Positions 1-6,833 of a stretch of 9,262 nt of DNA are shown here, in pieces (within the stretch, counting starts at the first letter, position 1; every line of letters begins with the position of its first letter). The notes under the pieces were generated by a model, which worked only from the letters and a program-made list of their open reading frames with translations, did not search any database and had not been told where the DNA came from. Origin of the DNA: Methanobacteriota archaeon (GTDB taxonomy: Archaea; Thermoplasmatota; Poseidoniia; Poseidoniales; Thalassarchaeaceae); assembly GCA_002683155.1 (NCBI GenBank), contig NYST01000017.1, positions 1-9,262 of the forward strand, written 5' to 3'. The translations under genes and the position numbers were made by a program.

Positions 1-368
1 AATCCAAGAATTGCATCTGCCCGACTCGCCTCTCCTTCAGCCCATCGGGCAGTAACCCGCTCCTCAAAGGTCGAACAAGCTACAAGCATTGCATAGAGGA
101 AAGACAAACTCTCAGTCATGCGACCGAGATCGGTACTAATATCCGATGTTGGGACTCCGATGCCATCGTCATGTAGTATTGATTCCTTGACACGCAAGTC
201 TCCTCTTCTTCGAATATCGCTCAACCACCCATCTGTCAATAGGCTCTCCATGGTGACTCCGTTGTTCTCAAGGATGCTACGAGTATGCTTCACAGCCTGT
301 GGTAGGAAAGGGTACCGGGCAAGGATGCGAGGGTCCTCGATGACAGGTGGATGTGGTGGCATCGGCAT
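1..368 (-). CDS. priL: DNA primase large subunit PriL, N-terminal part (3' end beyond window)
   Basis: Reading the minus strand from 368 gives an open frame of about 122 codons that runs off the left edge, so only the N-terminal domain is visible. The segment ILARYPFLPQAV (about residues 13-24) and the later SLSFLYAMLV followed by ARWAEGEASRADAIL match the archaeal/eukaryotic primase large-subunit pattern: a 'YPFL' motif near the start, then an aromatic-rich helix, then an 'R-W/YA-x-x-EA-x-RA' helix. PriL holds the catalytic subunit PriS and, through a C-terminal Fe-S domain that would lie outside this window, helps start RNA primers at the replication fork. An in-frame TGA lies just upstream of the ATG at 368. 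A second ATG at 362 is an equally possible start. A weak GAGTGA precedes 368. The gene is divergent from mptE and shares a replication role with polC nearby. The assignment rests on remembered family patterns, without an alignment, and the diagnostic Fe-S cysteines cannot be seen. Confidence 0.72.
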   Translation of the reverse strand, partial: MPMPPHPPVIEDPRILARYPFLPQAVKHTRSILENNGVTMESLLTDGWLSDIRRRGDLRVKESILHDDGIGVPTSDISTDLGRMTESLSFLYAMLVACSTFEERVTARWAEGEASRADAILG

Positions 369-427
369 CCGGATTCACTCTATGATTGAACACTGGGGTT
401 CTTCAACGCGACCGGTCAAGACCGGAC
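369..427. promoter_or_regulatory. Divergent intergenic region between priL and mptE with an inverted repeat
   Basis: This 59-bp gap must carry the promoters of two genes reading outward. I see no convincing archaeal TATA box. It contains the inverted repeat CCGGTC-AA-GACCGG (412-425), whose left part also lies in the palindrome GACCGGTC (410-417). The repeat ends two bases before the ATG chosen for mptE, so it could be an operator or a short hairpin at the start codon. It could also be coincidence. If mptE really starts at the later ATG at 458, the gap is 89 bp. Confidence 0.35.
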
Positions 428-1177
428 ATGGGTCCTCATGAGGTCAGGGCTATCGCTATGCGCGTTCAAGACCGTGTTCGGGCCCAGTTTGATTGGTCGT
501 TACACCATGATCTTCATGTGGCTAATCTTCTCTGTCAACGAGTCACTAAGGAATCCTCAAATCGAGAGATGTGGACCGTTTCTGGCCGTGAAGAATCACT
601 CGAATCCCTCATTGATAGGCTTGAGGACGGACCAATTGCCACAGTCGGTGCGGCTGCTGAGCCACAAGAAATCGAAACAGCCCTATCTGAAGGATATCGT
701 TTGGTATTCGCTGACGGCTCTATTGGAGTGATAGGTGAACTGTCTGAGAAATCTCAGGATGAGGCATGGTCCAACACGTTGCTTCTAGTCAGCGATGGCG
801 ATGGTGATCCACACATCGCCGAAGCAGCCCAACGTGGGATCTTGCATGCTATTCACGCTCATGGCGATAATGAGAATTCACTGATTGCGATGCTTGATCG
901 CTTGGTCGCACTTGAAACACCCCCAGCGATTCTTCTCACTCATCAGACACCGGATCGAATTGATGGCATGCTCAATCCAGGTGGCTTCACCGATGGCGAT
1001 AGGGCAGTATGTTTGTGTGCCTTTCTTGGAGTACCGATAGCCAATATACGTCTAATTGGTTACACAACTTCGGAGATTGGTCGATGGACCGGCACTACCG
1101 ATCCTATACGCAAGATGCGAAAACTCACATTCATGCAGGAGGTCCTCGATGGATTGGGTGCAGGAGGGGAGTTATGA
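428..1177 (+). CDS. mptE: 6-hydroxymethyl-7,8-dihydropterin diphosphokinase, MptE-like
   Basis: This is a 249-residue cytoplasmic enzyme of the archaeal MptE-like family. The family transfers diphosphate from ATP to 6-hydroxymethyl-dihydropterin in tetrahydromethanopterin or folate-type cofactor synthesis. Its signature blocks appear in the expected order: SDGDGDP (residues 122-128, where the family usually has an Asp-rich D-x-D-G), then HAHGDN (143-148), then THQTPD followed by GGFTDGDRAV (about 185-194), and a C-terminal IGYTTSEIG strand with basic residues after it. The start is uncertain. ATG 428 has no ribosome binding site, while ATG 458 has GAGGTCA 11 nt upstream and would give 239 residues. 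A TTG at 386 is also open. The stop overlaps the ATG of the next gene (ATGA at 1174-1177), implying co-translation with a membrane protein. Which pterin cofactor is made cannot be told from this window. Confidence 0.82.
   Translation: MGPHEVRAIAMRVQDRVRAQFDWSLHHDLHVANLLCQRVTKESSNREMWTVSGREESLESLIDRLEDGPIATVGAAAEPQEIETALSEGYRLVFADGSIGVIGELSEKSQDEAWSNTLLLVSDGDGDPHIAEAAQRGILHAIHAHGDNENSLIAMLDRLVALETPPAILLTHQTPDRIDGMLNPGGFTDGDRAVCLCAFLGVPIANIRLIGYTTSEIGRWTGTTDPIRKMRKLTFMQEVLDGLGAGGEL
1162..1170 (+). promoter_or_regulatory. Strong Shine-Dalgarno site inside the 3' end of mptE
   Basis: The run AGGAGGGGA, with core GGAGG 6 nt before the ATG at 1174, lies within the last codons of mptE. It supports 1174 as the true start of the membrane-protein gene, rather than the longer upstream open frame. 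It also suggests translational coupling through the ATGA overlap. Confidence 0.7.
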
Positions 1178-2058
1178 CAGAAAAGAAGACTCGTTCTGTG
1201 GCGACAGCCATCATCACCTTCGTCCTCCTGAATCTGATATGGACAGGGGCATTACAGGCGACAGCAGATCAACATATCATCGCACCCGGAAGCGATATCG
1301 TTCAGGATTATCCATTCACGATGCCAGATCTACATGGTAGAGATATTCCCCTGCATGTCATGTTCACTGTTGAGCCAGTAGAAGGAGCAGCCGACACCGA
1401 TGTTGTCTTGATGATGGAGGATTCGAATGGTGAACGTACAACCCTCTACTCTTCTTCCTCAGAAGGGAGTGACGAACGCTGGATTACAATGCCGCCAGGT
1501 CCCTCGATGTTCATTCTAATTGTGTCCAATGGCACAGGCCAAATATCAATCCCTAAGCAGCATGTTGTTATCGATTTAGAGACCGAGATGGATCTCTACG
1601 GCCCCATTCAGATGGAGGGATATATCGCCGCAAATATCCTCGCTCTCTCACTTCTAATCTCAGATCGAGCGATTCGAAGTTGGCTCAAATCGAGGCGAAG
1701 GAAGCGTTCCAATCCAATGATGCGGAAGTTGCATGAGGATTGGAAGGCAACTAAACAGGCTCTGAGTGGAGGTGATGCAGTGGATGTTGAAGATCTAACA
1801 TCATCGTTGGCAGCCTCGACTCAAACTAGCAGCATCGGGAAGAGACGTGCGTGGTCGATAAAGGCGAAGGATGTGGATGAGTCAGAGCATGAGAAGGGCG
1901 ATCAGGATATTGAAGATGCAGAAGCAATTGCCGATGAGCTTGATGCCCTCGGTGAAGGTGACGAGAGCCGTCTTCAGGGCAAGGCGGAAATCGATGAGGA
2001 TCTGAAGACAGTGAGTGACCTTTGGGATCGGATGAATGACGATAAGAAACGTCGCTAA
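1174..2058 (+). CDS. Predicted membrane protein with extracytoplasmic domain and acidic cytoplasmic tail, function unknown
   Basis: I do not recognise this 294-residue protein. A basic N-terminus (MTEKKTRS) precedes a hydrophobic segment at about residues 9-29 that looks like a signal peptide or anchor. Residues about 30-148 are rich in beta-type residues with many Val/Ile, Asp and Thr, and should lie outside the membrane. A second hydrophobic stretch (about 149-163) is followed by a very basic stop-transfer cluster (RSWLKSRRRKRS, 168-179). The remaining 115 residues are charged and probably cytoplasmic. They end in an acidic low-complexity tail (about 233-290) that contains DWK- and DLW-type patches and finishes in KKRR. 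The topology resembles a receptor or scaffold with an outer domain and a disordered inner tail. The start is fixed by the strong ribosome binding site and the ATGA overlap with mptE. The stop codon touches the stop of polC on the other strand. Confidence 0.8.
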   Translation: MTEKKTRSVATAIITFVLLNLIWTGALQATADQHIIAPGSDIVQDYPFTMPDLHGRDIPLHVMFTVEPVEGAADTDVVLMMEDSNGERTTLYSSSSEGSDERWITMPPGPSMFILIVSNGTGQISIPKQHVVIDLETEMDLYGPIQMEGYIAANILALSLLISDRAIRSWLKSRRRKRSNPMMRKLHEDWKATKQALSGGDAVDVEDLTSSLAASTQTSSIGKRRAWSIKAKDVDESEHEKGDQDIEDAEAIADELDALGEGDESRLQGKAEIDEDLKTVSDLWDRMNDDKKRR

Positions 2059-5000
2059 TCAGAGGAAGTCATCTAGTGTGAATACCGTCACACGGTCGTT
2101 CTGGAAGAGAGATTCTACACTGACCGCCATCCAATCGACATACTGCTGGGTGTAGTCGTCAATTCCAAAACTGTCAATCACGTGATCGATTACACCCAGA
2201 TACTTCCGTACTGCACCTTGGGATACTGTGAGGATGAGGTTCCCTCCGCAACGGCTCTTTTCCCCGCCAGAGGAGCGATGGCCATGCAAACCACCTATGG
2301 AATCAATCATCTGGATACACTTACCGGCTAGGGGCATACGGCGATAGGAATGATTGCAACTCCCACATCGGACCTTTTGGCGACTGAATGCGTTGAGATT
2401 ACCACGTACATCTGGGAGTAAATGGGAGCCAATGACTGAAGAAGCAACGACCTGGGCATCAACTCCTCGAAGTCGGCGTCCAAGAGATAGTTGAGCACTC
2501 ATCTTGTCCGCCATACTACCCAACGTCTTGTATGCAGAGTTCACAGGTCCATCATCCAGTGATGATGTCTCGTGAGTGTAACCGTAACCACGGACTGCAC
2601 CGATCTCTCCGATTCGGGAGAGGACAAGATCCACCTCCCCGAGCAAATCCTTTGGATGAGGCATCGATTTTGTTGCTTCAAAGAATTCAGTAGAATAGGA
2701 CCACCCCGCATCCACGTGTAGAGCCTCCTTGTCGAGCTCCATCGGGTTAAGTCGTGTTGTTAGAGTCAGCGGCGCATCCATCTGCCCACCCCTTGATGAG
2801 GGCAGAATTTTCCTACTGAAGTTCAACAGCCCGTCTAGGAGTAGCATAATACAATCTTCATCTCCATCGCAATTCCGGCGTTTAGCAGCATGGAAGAGCG
2901 TGTGAGCATAGCCTGCAGAGGCATCAGTCCACCCGATTAGGCGACAGAGGACGCCACCAGAAGTGTGTGGTGCCAGAGCAATCCCTAATTGTCCAACGAG
3001 ATCATCAATTGCCTTGGCATTGTATATCGGTTCGAGTCCATAATATCGAACGAGTAGATCGTCGATGAACTGACTAGCCTTCAGTAGATGTTCTCCACCA
3101 TCTCGGCTGGGGATGAAGTCCTGAGGGTAGAGCTCAAGAATTTGATTATCTGCAACCAGTTCGTTACCTCTCACATCGTGTGTATATCCCATCTTGATCA
3201 ATTGCTCGACAGATGTGCCAATTTCTCTGGGTCGGAAATGTGTAACTGGAACATCGATCATATCGTAGCGGACTGTACCGTCCTTGAATGCGGTGATGTC
3301 GTGTGCGGCTCGTAGAATCCCCTTCTCAATTGGCTCAGGCGTCTGAGCCCGAGAAGTCAGCCCCTTCATCGCCTTGATTCCGGTTGGTAGGCGATCGAGC
3401 CCAAGTGCGATTCTCTTTACTTCAAGAATATCAGCGAGGGGGATTGTTGTCAACTCTCCTTGACGGTTCCTCATTTGGGATCCGCGTCTCTCGGCGGGGG
3501 TAGTCCTACCACCACATTCCTTCGGTTCTGAGGATATGACTCGATGGTGACAACGTACGTGCGGAGTTTCTTTGTCACAACGCAAGCAACGTCGCGGCCC
3601 GACAGTGACTCGAATGCTACCTTCACGGGAGACGGCGGTCTCAAGGAGGCGTTGAGGTCCACCGAAGTTCATGATTGGATAGAGTGCGTGCGCTCTCTGC
3701 TTCATTTCTCGCGGCGCTGATTTTTCTGGCCGCCCCATCCTACACCCAATTCGACAAGGCGCAGCATCTTCCCATCGGTTGTCAGTGATTTCTCTGACGA
3801 TAGACAAGGAACCGTCGACATCATTGTCATCAAGAATCTGTTTAGCAACATTGAGCGCCTTCTGATCTTCAGGTCCTGAATTCGCGATTTCTTCTTCGGC
3901 CATTTTTCCAGCAGCCTCAGTCGCAGCGATTCCTTCTCCACGCTGCCGGGCTGCGGTTTCTGCTGCAATTCGTGCGATTCGGCGCTCATCTTCAAGAGCC
4001 GTTGTACGTGCTTCTTCTTTCTTCACAACGGAATGTGCTTCGATGAATTGTCGAATCCGTTTTTCGATTGTGTTTTGTACACCTTTCCGGAGTGTTAGAC
4101 CCGATTTCTTCGATTCAAATCCAAGTCCGTGTAATAGGGCCCGCCATCCATTTTCGATAACAATGTCGTCTTCATTGTGGACATGTTCGATTCCAAGTGC
4201 CATTAGACTAGCCTTCACGATGCCGTGCTCTGACAAAGAGAGATGCCCGTCCCATTCTCCTGTTGGATGTTCAGGGATTATCCAGACACTTTTCGATGAA
4301 TCCGCTCTGTCGATATCCTTTACTCGTCTCTTCAGTTGTCTTTCGCGTTGAATGGATCCGTCCGTGTTTGCCACGGAATCAATCTTCACACTCGGAGGAG
4401 TCCATCCTTTGGCAGCACCCGAAATCCGGAGTGAATTTCCTTCAATCTTCGCACCGCCTATACTATCGTGGATATGTGGAAGTAAGGCGATTGGCATGTC
4501 GGACCAACATAGGTTATGATTGGGATGGATGGCTACTCCGAATCGCTGGGCGCAAGCAATGGCAACCTCCCAACTAGGACTTACTTTTCTGAGGAATCGA
4601 TGCCAGTCACGTAGCGCCCATTCATTTTCTAATCGATGCTCCTTACTTCGGAGCCGACGTCGCAGGATACCAGGTGGCTCAGTGTTGGGCAAATCATCTG
4701 ATTCGAGAAGCCCAGTTACGAATTCTAGATCTTCTTGATTTTTTATCGAATCAAGTAACTCACTTGCCCACCAATCCGTGGTATATGAGGCTGGAACGAG
4801 CTTCTTGTTATTCTCAAGGAACTCTCCAAAACCAAGCATTAGCTCTCCATTATCCCAGATTGCACGGACCTTAGATTCTATTTGCAACCAATCCTCCTCG
4901 GTCTGAATTCGTTGAAACGTTCCATCTTCGAGTAGAACAGATGGGCCATCGATCTCATCTGTTGGCGTGATAGCACAGGCCTTCCCCGGACGTTCTATTT

Positions 5001-6111
5001 TCATCTGAGTTCCGACTGAGAGAAATTCACCCATGGCCCTCATGGAAGCAGGATTCATTCCTGCGGCAGCAAGACCTGAAGCTCTTGGACGGCCGTAGCG
5101 TAGACGGAATCCACCAGGTCGATTTGGCATTCCAAAGACCGGACGTCCTGCAATGATATCCTTCAGGAATCGCTTATCGATGGGGATTTTCCTTGATACG
5201 AACTTCTCCTCATCGGATTTGCCATCGTCTTTTCCACGATTTGCAAAATCACTAATGAAGGACCAACCAGGAATCTCCAATCGCTCTACGTGCTTCTGAA
5301 TCTTCGGTGCTTTGAGACAGAGCCCCTCACCAATCACGAGTAATACACCACCTCGTACACGCCCGTCGTCGATATTGCGCACTTCGCGATATCCCGCACA
5401 TTCCTGTTCCTCGGTAGATTCACCATTAATCATCACGGGACAAGCCCTGACAATTACGTCAATTTCTTCGGGTGTTGGCCTGTATTGCAAACCCCCACGA
5501 TAGAGGCCAAATTCCTCTTTGACACGTTCTACTTCGGGGTCAGTCGGATTATACTTCGCTATGCCTAACTCAGTTCGAATCATGTCTCCAATTAGGACTG
5601 CCATCGCTTGTGCGGTGCCACCAGCAGCGCGAATTGGACCACAGAAATCAATGGATAAGAAAGTGGTACCGTCTGTATTGCTGAGTAGTCTCACCTGCCC
5701 AATCCCTTCCAGAGGTGCAACCAAGATCGCTTCAGTTAGAATGGCAAGTCCAGTCCTCAATCCAGCATCTATCGCCTTGATTTGATCCCCGGTCCGTTCC
5801 ATCATTCTACGAGCAACATCTTGTCCGATTTTGATCGCCGTAATCTCTCTCTCTTCTACCTTGAGCATCTCACGAATATCCTCGGCGACCTCGAGGCCAT
5901 CGAGATATTCGGCGAGGAGCTTCTCCGTCCTATCAGCGAGATCCTCTGCACGGGGGATTTCGACTTCAGTAGACATGTCAAGTCCTTTTGCACGTGCTTC
6001 GGCAGCAACCCTGTAGAGTCGTTCCGTCTCCTCATCTAGCGCCTGATGGTAACGTTCCATCTCAGCAGAGAGGCGCTTTTCATCGATGGCAGACATCGTT
6101 TGGTTCGCCAT
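2059..6111 (-). CDS. polC: DNA polymerase II (family D) large subunit DP2
   Basis: This is the catalytic large subunit of archaeal polymerase D, which pairs with the proofreading subunit DP1 (not in this window) at the replication fork. The protein is about 1350 residues, somewhat longer than Pyrococcus DP2 (about 1260). The N-terminus (ERYHQALDEETERLYRVA, then TEVEIPRAEDLADR) is family-typical. GPIRAAGGTAQA lies at about 158-169 and the long conserved FGMPNRPGGFRLRYGRPR block at about 326-343. CRIGCRMGRPEK is at 786-797 and a zinc site at C842/C845/C854/C866. The catalytic NCDGDED is at 1080-1086, with D1082 and D1084 as the metal-binding pair. A second cysteine set is at C1249/C1252/C1265/C1288. 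The C-terminus VFTLDDFL resembles a PCNA-binding peptide. Start 6111 is chosen because GAGGTGG sits 6 nt upstream; 6096 and 6183 are alternatives. No intein is present. An Ala/Glu/Arg-rich insertion (about 679-768) and an expanded C-terminal zinc loop are unusual. Confidence 0.97.
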   Translation of the reverse strand: MANQTMSAIDEKRLSAEMERYHQALDEETERLYRVAAEARAKGLDMSTEVEIPRAEDLADRTEKLLAEYLDGLEVAEDIREMLKVEEREITAIKIGQDVARRMMERTGDQIKAIDAGLRTGLAILTEAILVAPLEGIGQVRLLSNTDGTTFLSIDFCGPIRAAGGTAQAMAVLIGDMIRTELGIAKYNPTDPEVERVKEEFGLYRGGLQYRPTPEEIDVIVRACPVMINGESTEEQECAGYREVRNIDDGRVRGGVLLVIGEGLCLKAPKIQKHVERLEIPGWSFISDFANRGKDDGKSDEEKFVSRKIPIDKRFLKDIIAGRPVFGMPNRPGGFRLRYGRPRASGLAAAGMNPASMRAMGEFLSVGTQMKIERPGKACAITPTDEIDGPSVLLEDGTFQRIQTEEDWLQIESKVRAIWDNGELMLGFGEFLENNKKLVPASYTTDWWASELLDSIKNQEDLEFVTGLLESDDLPNTEPPGILRRRLRSKEHRLENEWALRDWHRFLRKVSPSWEVAIACAQRFGVAIHPNHNLCWSDMPIALLPHIHDSIGGAKIEGNSLRISGAAKGWTPPSVKIDSVANTDGSIQRERQLKRRVKDIDRADSSKSVWIIPEHPTGEWDGHLSLSEHGIVKASLMALGIEHVHNEDDIVIENGWRALLHGLGFESKKSGLTLRKGVQNTIEKRIRQFIEAHSVVKKEEARTTALEDERRIARIAAETAARQRGEGIAATEAAGKMAEEEIANSGPEDQKALNVAKQILDDNDVDGSLSIVREITDNRWEDAAPCRIGCRMGRPEKSAPREMKQRAHALYPIMNFGGPQRLLETAVSREGSIRVTVGPRRCLRCDKETPHVRCHHRVISSEPKECGGRTTPAERRGSQMRNRQGELTTIPLADILEVKRIALGLDRLPTGIKAMKGLTSRAQTPEPIEKGILRAAHDITAFKDGTVRYDMIDVPVTHFRPREIGTSVEQLIKMGYTHDVRGNELVADNQILELYPQDFIPSRDGGEHLLKASQFIDDLLVRYYGLEPIYNAKAIDDLVGQLGIALAPHTSGGVLCRLIGWTDASAGYAHTLFHAAKRRNCDGDEDCIMLLLDGLLNFSRKILPSSRGGQMDAPLTLTTRLNPMELDKEALHVDAGWSYSTEFFEATKSMPHPKDLLGEVDLVLSRIGEIGAVRGYGYTHETSSLDDGPVNSAYKTLGSMADKMSAQLSLGRRLRGVDAQVVASSVIGSHLLPDVRGNLNAFSRQKVRCGSCNHSYRRMPLAGKCIQMIDSIGGLHGHRSSGGEKSRCGGNLILTVSQGAVRKYLGVIDHVIDSFGIDDYTQQYVDWMAVSVESLFQNDRVTVFTLDDFL

Positions 6112-6208
6112 TCGATGCCACCTCGGAAACGGTACTGAAGAATGACGCTCTTTGAACAAATCGCTAGGACTGACAACCTTCATGCTTCGTCGTCGTTGCC
6201 TACAACCA
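6112..6208. promoter_or_regulatory. Divergent intergenic region between polC and pyrE
   Basis: These 97 bp separate the chosen starts of two outward-reading genes and must hold both promoters. No clear TATA or BRE element is visible on either strand. Open reading continues through the region in both directions: polC could start at ATG 6183, and pyrE at ATG 6182 or TTG 6152. If the upstream starts were used, the two genes would nearly touch or overlap at their 5' ends. The extra N-terminal residues that would result (Arg-rich on both strands) do not resemble either family, so I treat the region as non-coding. Confidence 0.45.
6118..6124 (-). promoter_or_regulatory. Shine-Dalgarno site for polC
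   Basis: On the minus strand GAGGTGG lies 6 nt before the ATG at 6111. This favours 6111 as the start of DP2 over the longer open frame, which extends upstream into pyrE, and over the next ATG at 6096. Confidence 0.55.
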
Positions 6209-6796
6209 ATGGCGACTCCTACGACTCCAGCAGAGGCCCGTGCCCTTCTCATCGAACGGGTTCGAAATCTCGCTTACCTGTATCAGCCGGAAGACCCCTT
6301 TACTCTTGCATCTGGCCGTATTTCACCGCATTTCTTCGATATGAAACCGGTTATGTGCGATCCAGAGTGCGCTCATCTTCTCGGGGTTCTAACCCATGAT
6401 ACGCTTGAGAGCATAGGAGATATCGATGCAGTTGGGGGCCTCGAACTAGGGGCAGTTCCTCTGACTGGTATTGTGATTGCTAAAGCCCCTGCAGGTAGCG
6501 GACTTCGCGGCTTCATTATCCGGAAGGAACCCAAGGGCAGAGGGGGCCGAAAGACTGGCAATCCGCCAGGCATTGAGGGTTCGACCCTGAAGGCAGGAGA
6601 TCAATGCATTATCCTCGAGGATGTCACCACTACCGGCGGTTCTGCGCTAAAGGCCTGTGAGAGATTGGCAGAAATCGGCTGTAAGGTGGTTGGTTGTATC
6701 ACAATCCTCGATCGAGAGGAAGGTGGTGCTGATGCCTTTAGAGATGCAGATATCCCCCTCTATGCATTGTTACGCCTTTCCGACATCCGAGCATGA
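6209..6796 (+). CDS. pyrE: Orotate phosphoribosyltransferase
   Basis: This enzyme joins orotate to PRPP to make orotidine 5'-monophosphate, the fifth step of de novo pyrimidine synthesis, in the cytoplasm. The 195-residue length is normal for a single-domain OPRT. Visible family features are F-T-LASGRISPHFFDMK (about 31-46, the 'SG..S..Y/FD.K' substrate segment), GGLELGAVPLT (about 76-86), and RKEPKGRGG (about 105-113), the flexible catalytic loop equivalent to 'RK..K.HG'. The PRPP-binding motif IILEDVTTTGGSA is at 134-146. The start at ATG 6209 gives MATPTTPAEARALL and the usual distance to the first motif. The ATG at 6182 would add nine mostly basic residues and is less likely. No clear ribosome binding site precedes 6209, so the transcript may be leaderless or short-leadered. 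It heads a same-strand run with the cyclophilin 37 bp downstream. Confidence 0.95.
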   Translation: MATPTTPAEARALLIERVRNLAYLYQPEDPFTLASGRISPHFFDMKPVMCDPECAHLLGVLTHDTLESIGDIDAVGGLELGAVPLTGIVIAKAPAGSGLRGFIIRKEPKGRGGRKTGNPPGIEGSTLKAGDQCIILEDVTTTGGSALKACERLAEIGCKVVGCITILDREEGGADAFRDADIPLYALLRLSDIRA

Positions 6797-6833
6797 TGCA
6801 TGAGGCTAAATCCCACCCCTGTCTGGTTGAGCC

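Noticed and set aside
118..441. Plus-strand open frame of 107 codons at the left end
   Set aside because: It lies opposite priL, whose translation has family-like motifs. This frame is a low-complexity Ser/Arg shadow, and it has no convincing ribosome binding site.
1009..1173. Upstream extension of the membrane-protein frame
   Set aside because: It overlaps mptE, whose C-terminal motifs are clear, and the strong ribosome binding site sits right before the ATG at 1174.
3702..3995. Minus-strand 97-codon frame in the DP2 helical insertion
   Set aside because: It is an out-of-frame shadow of the Ala/Glu/Arg-rich DP2 segment. The DP2 frame runs through unbroken, so no frameshift or nested gene is needed.
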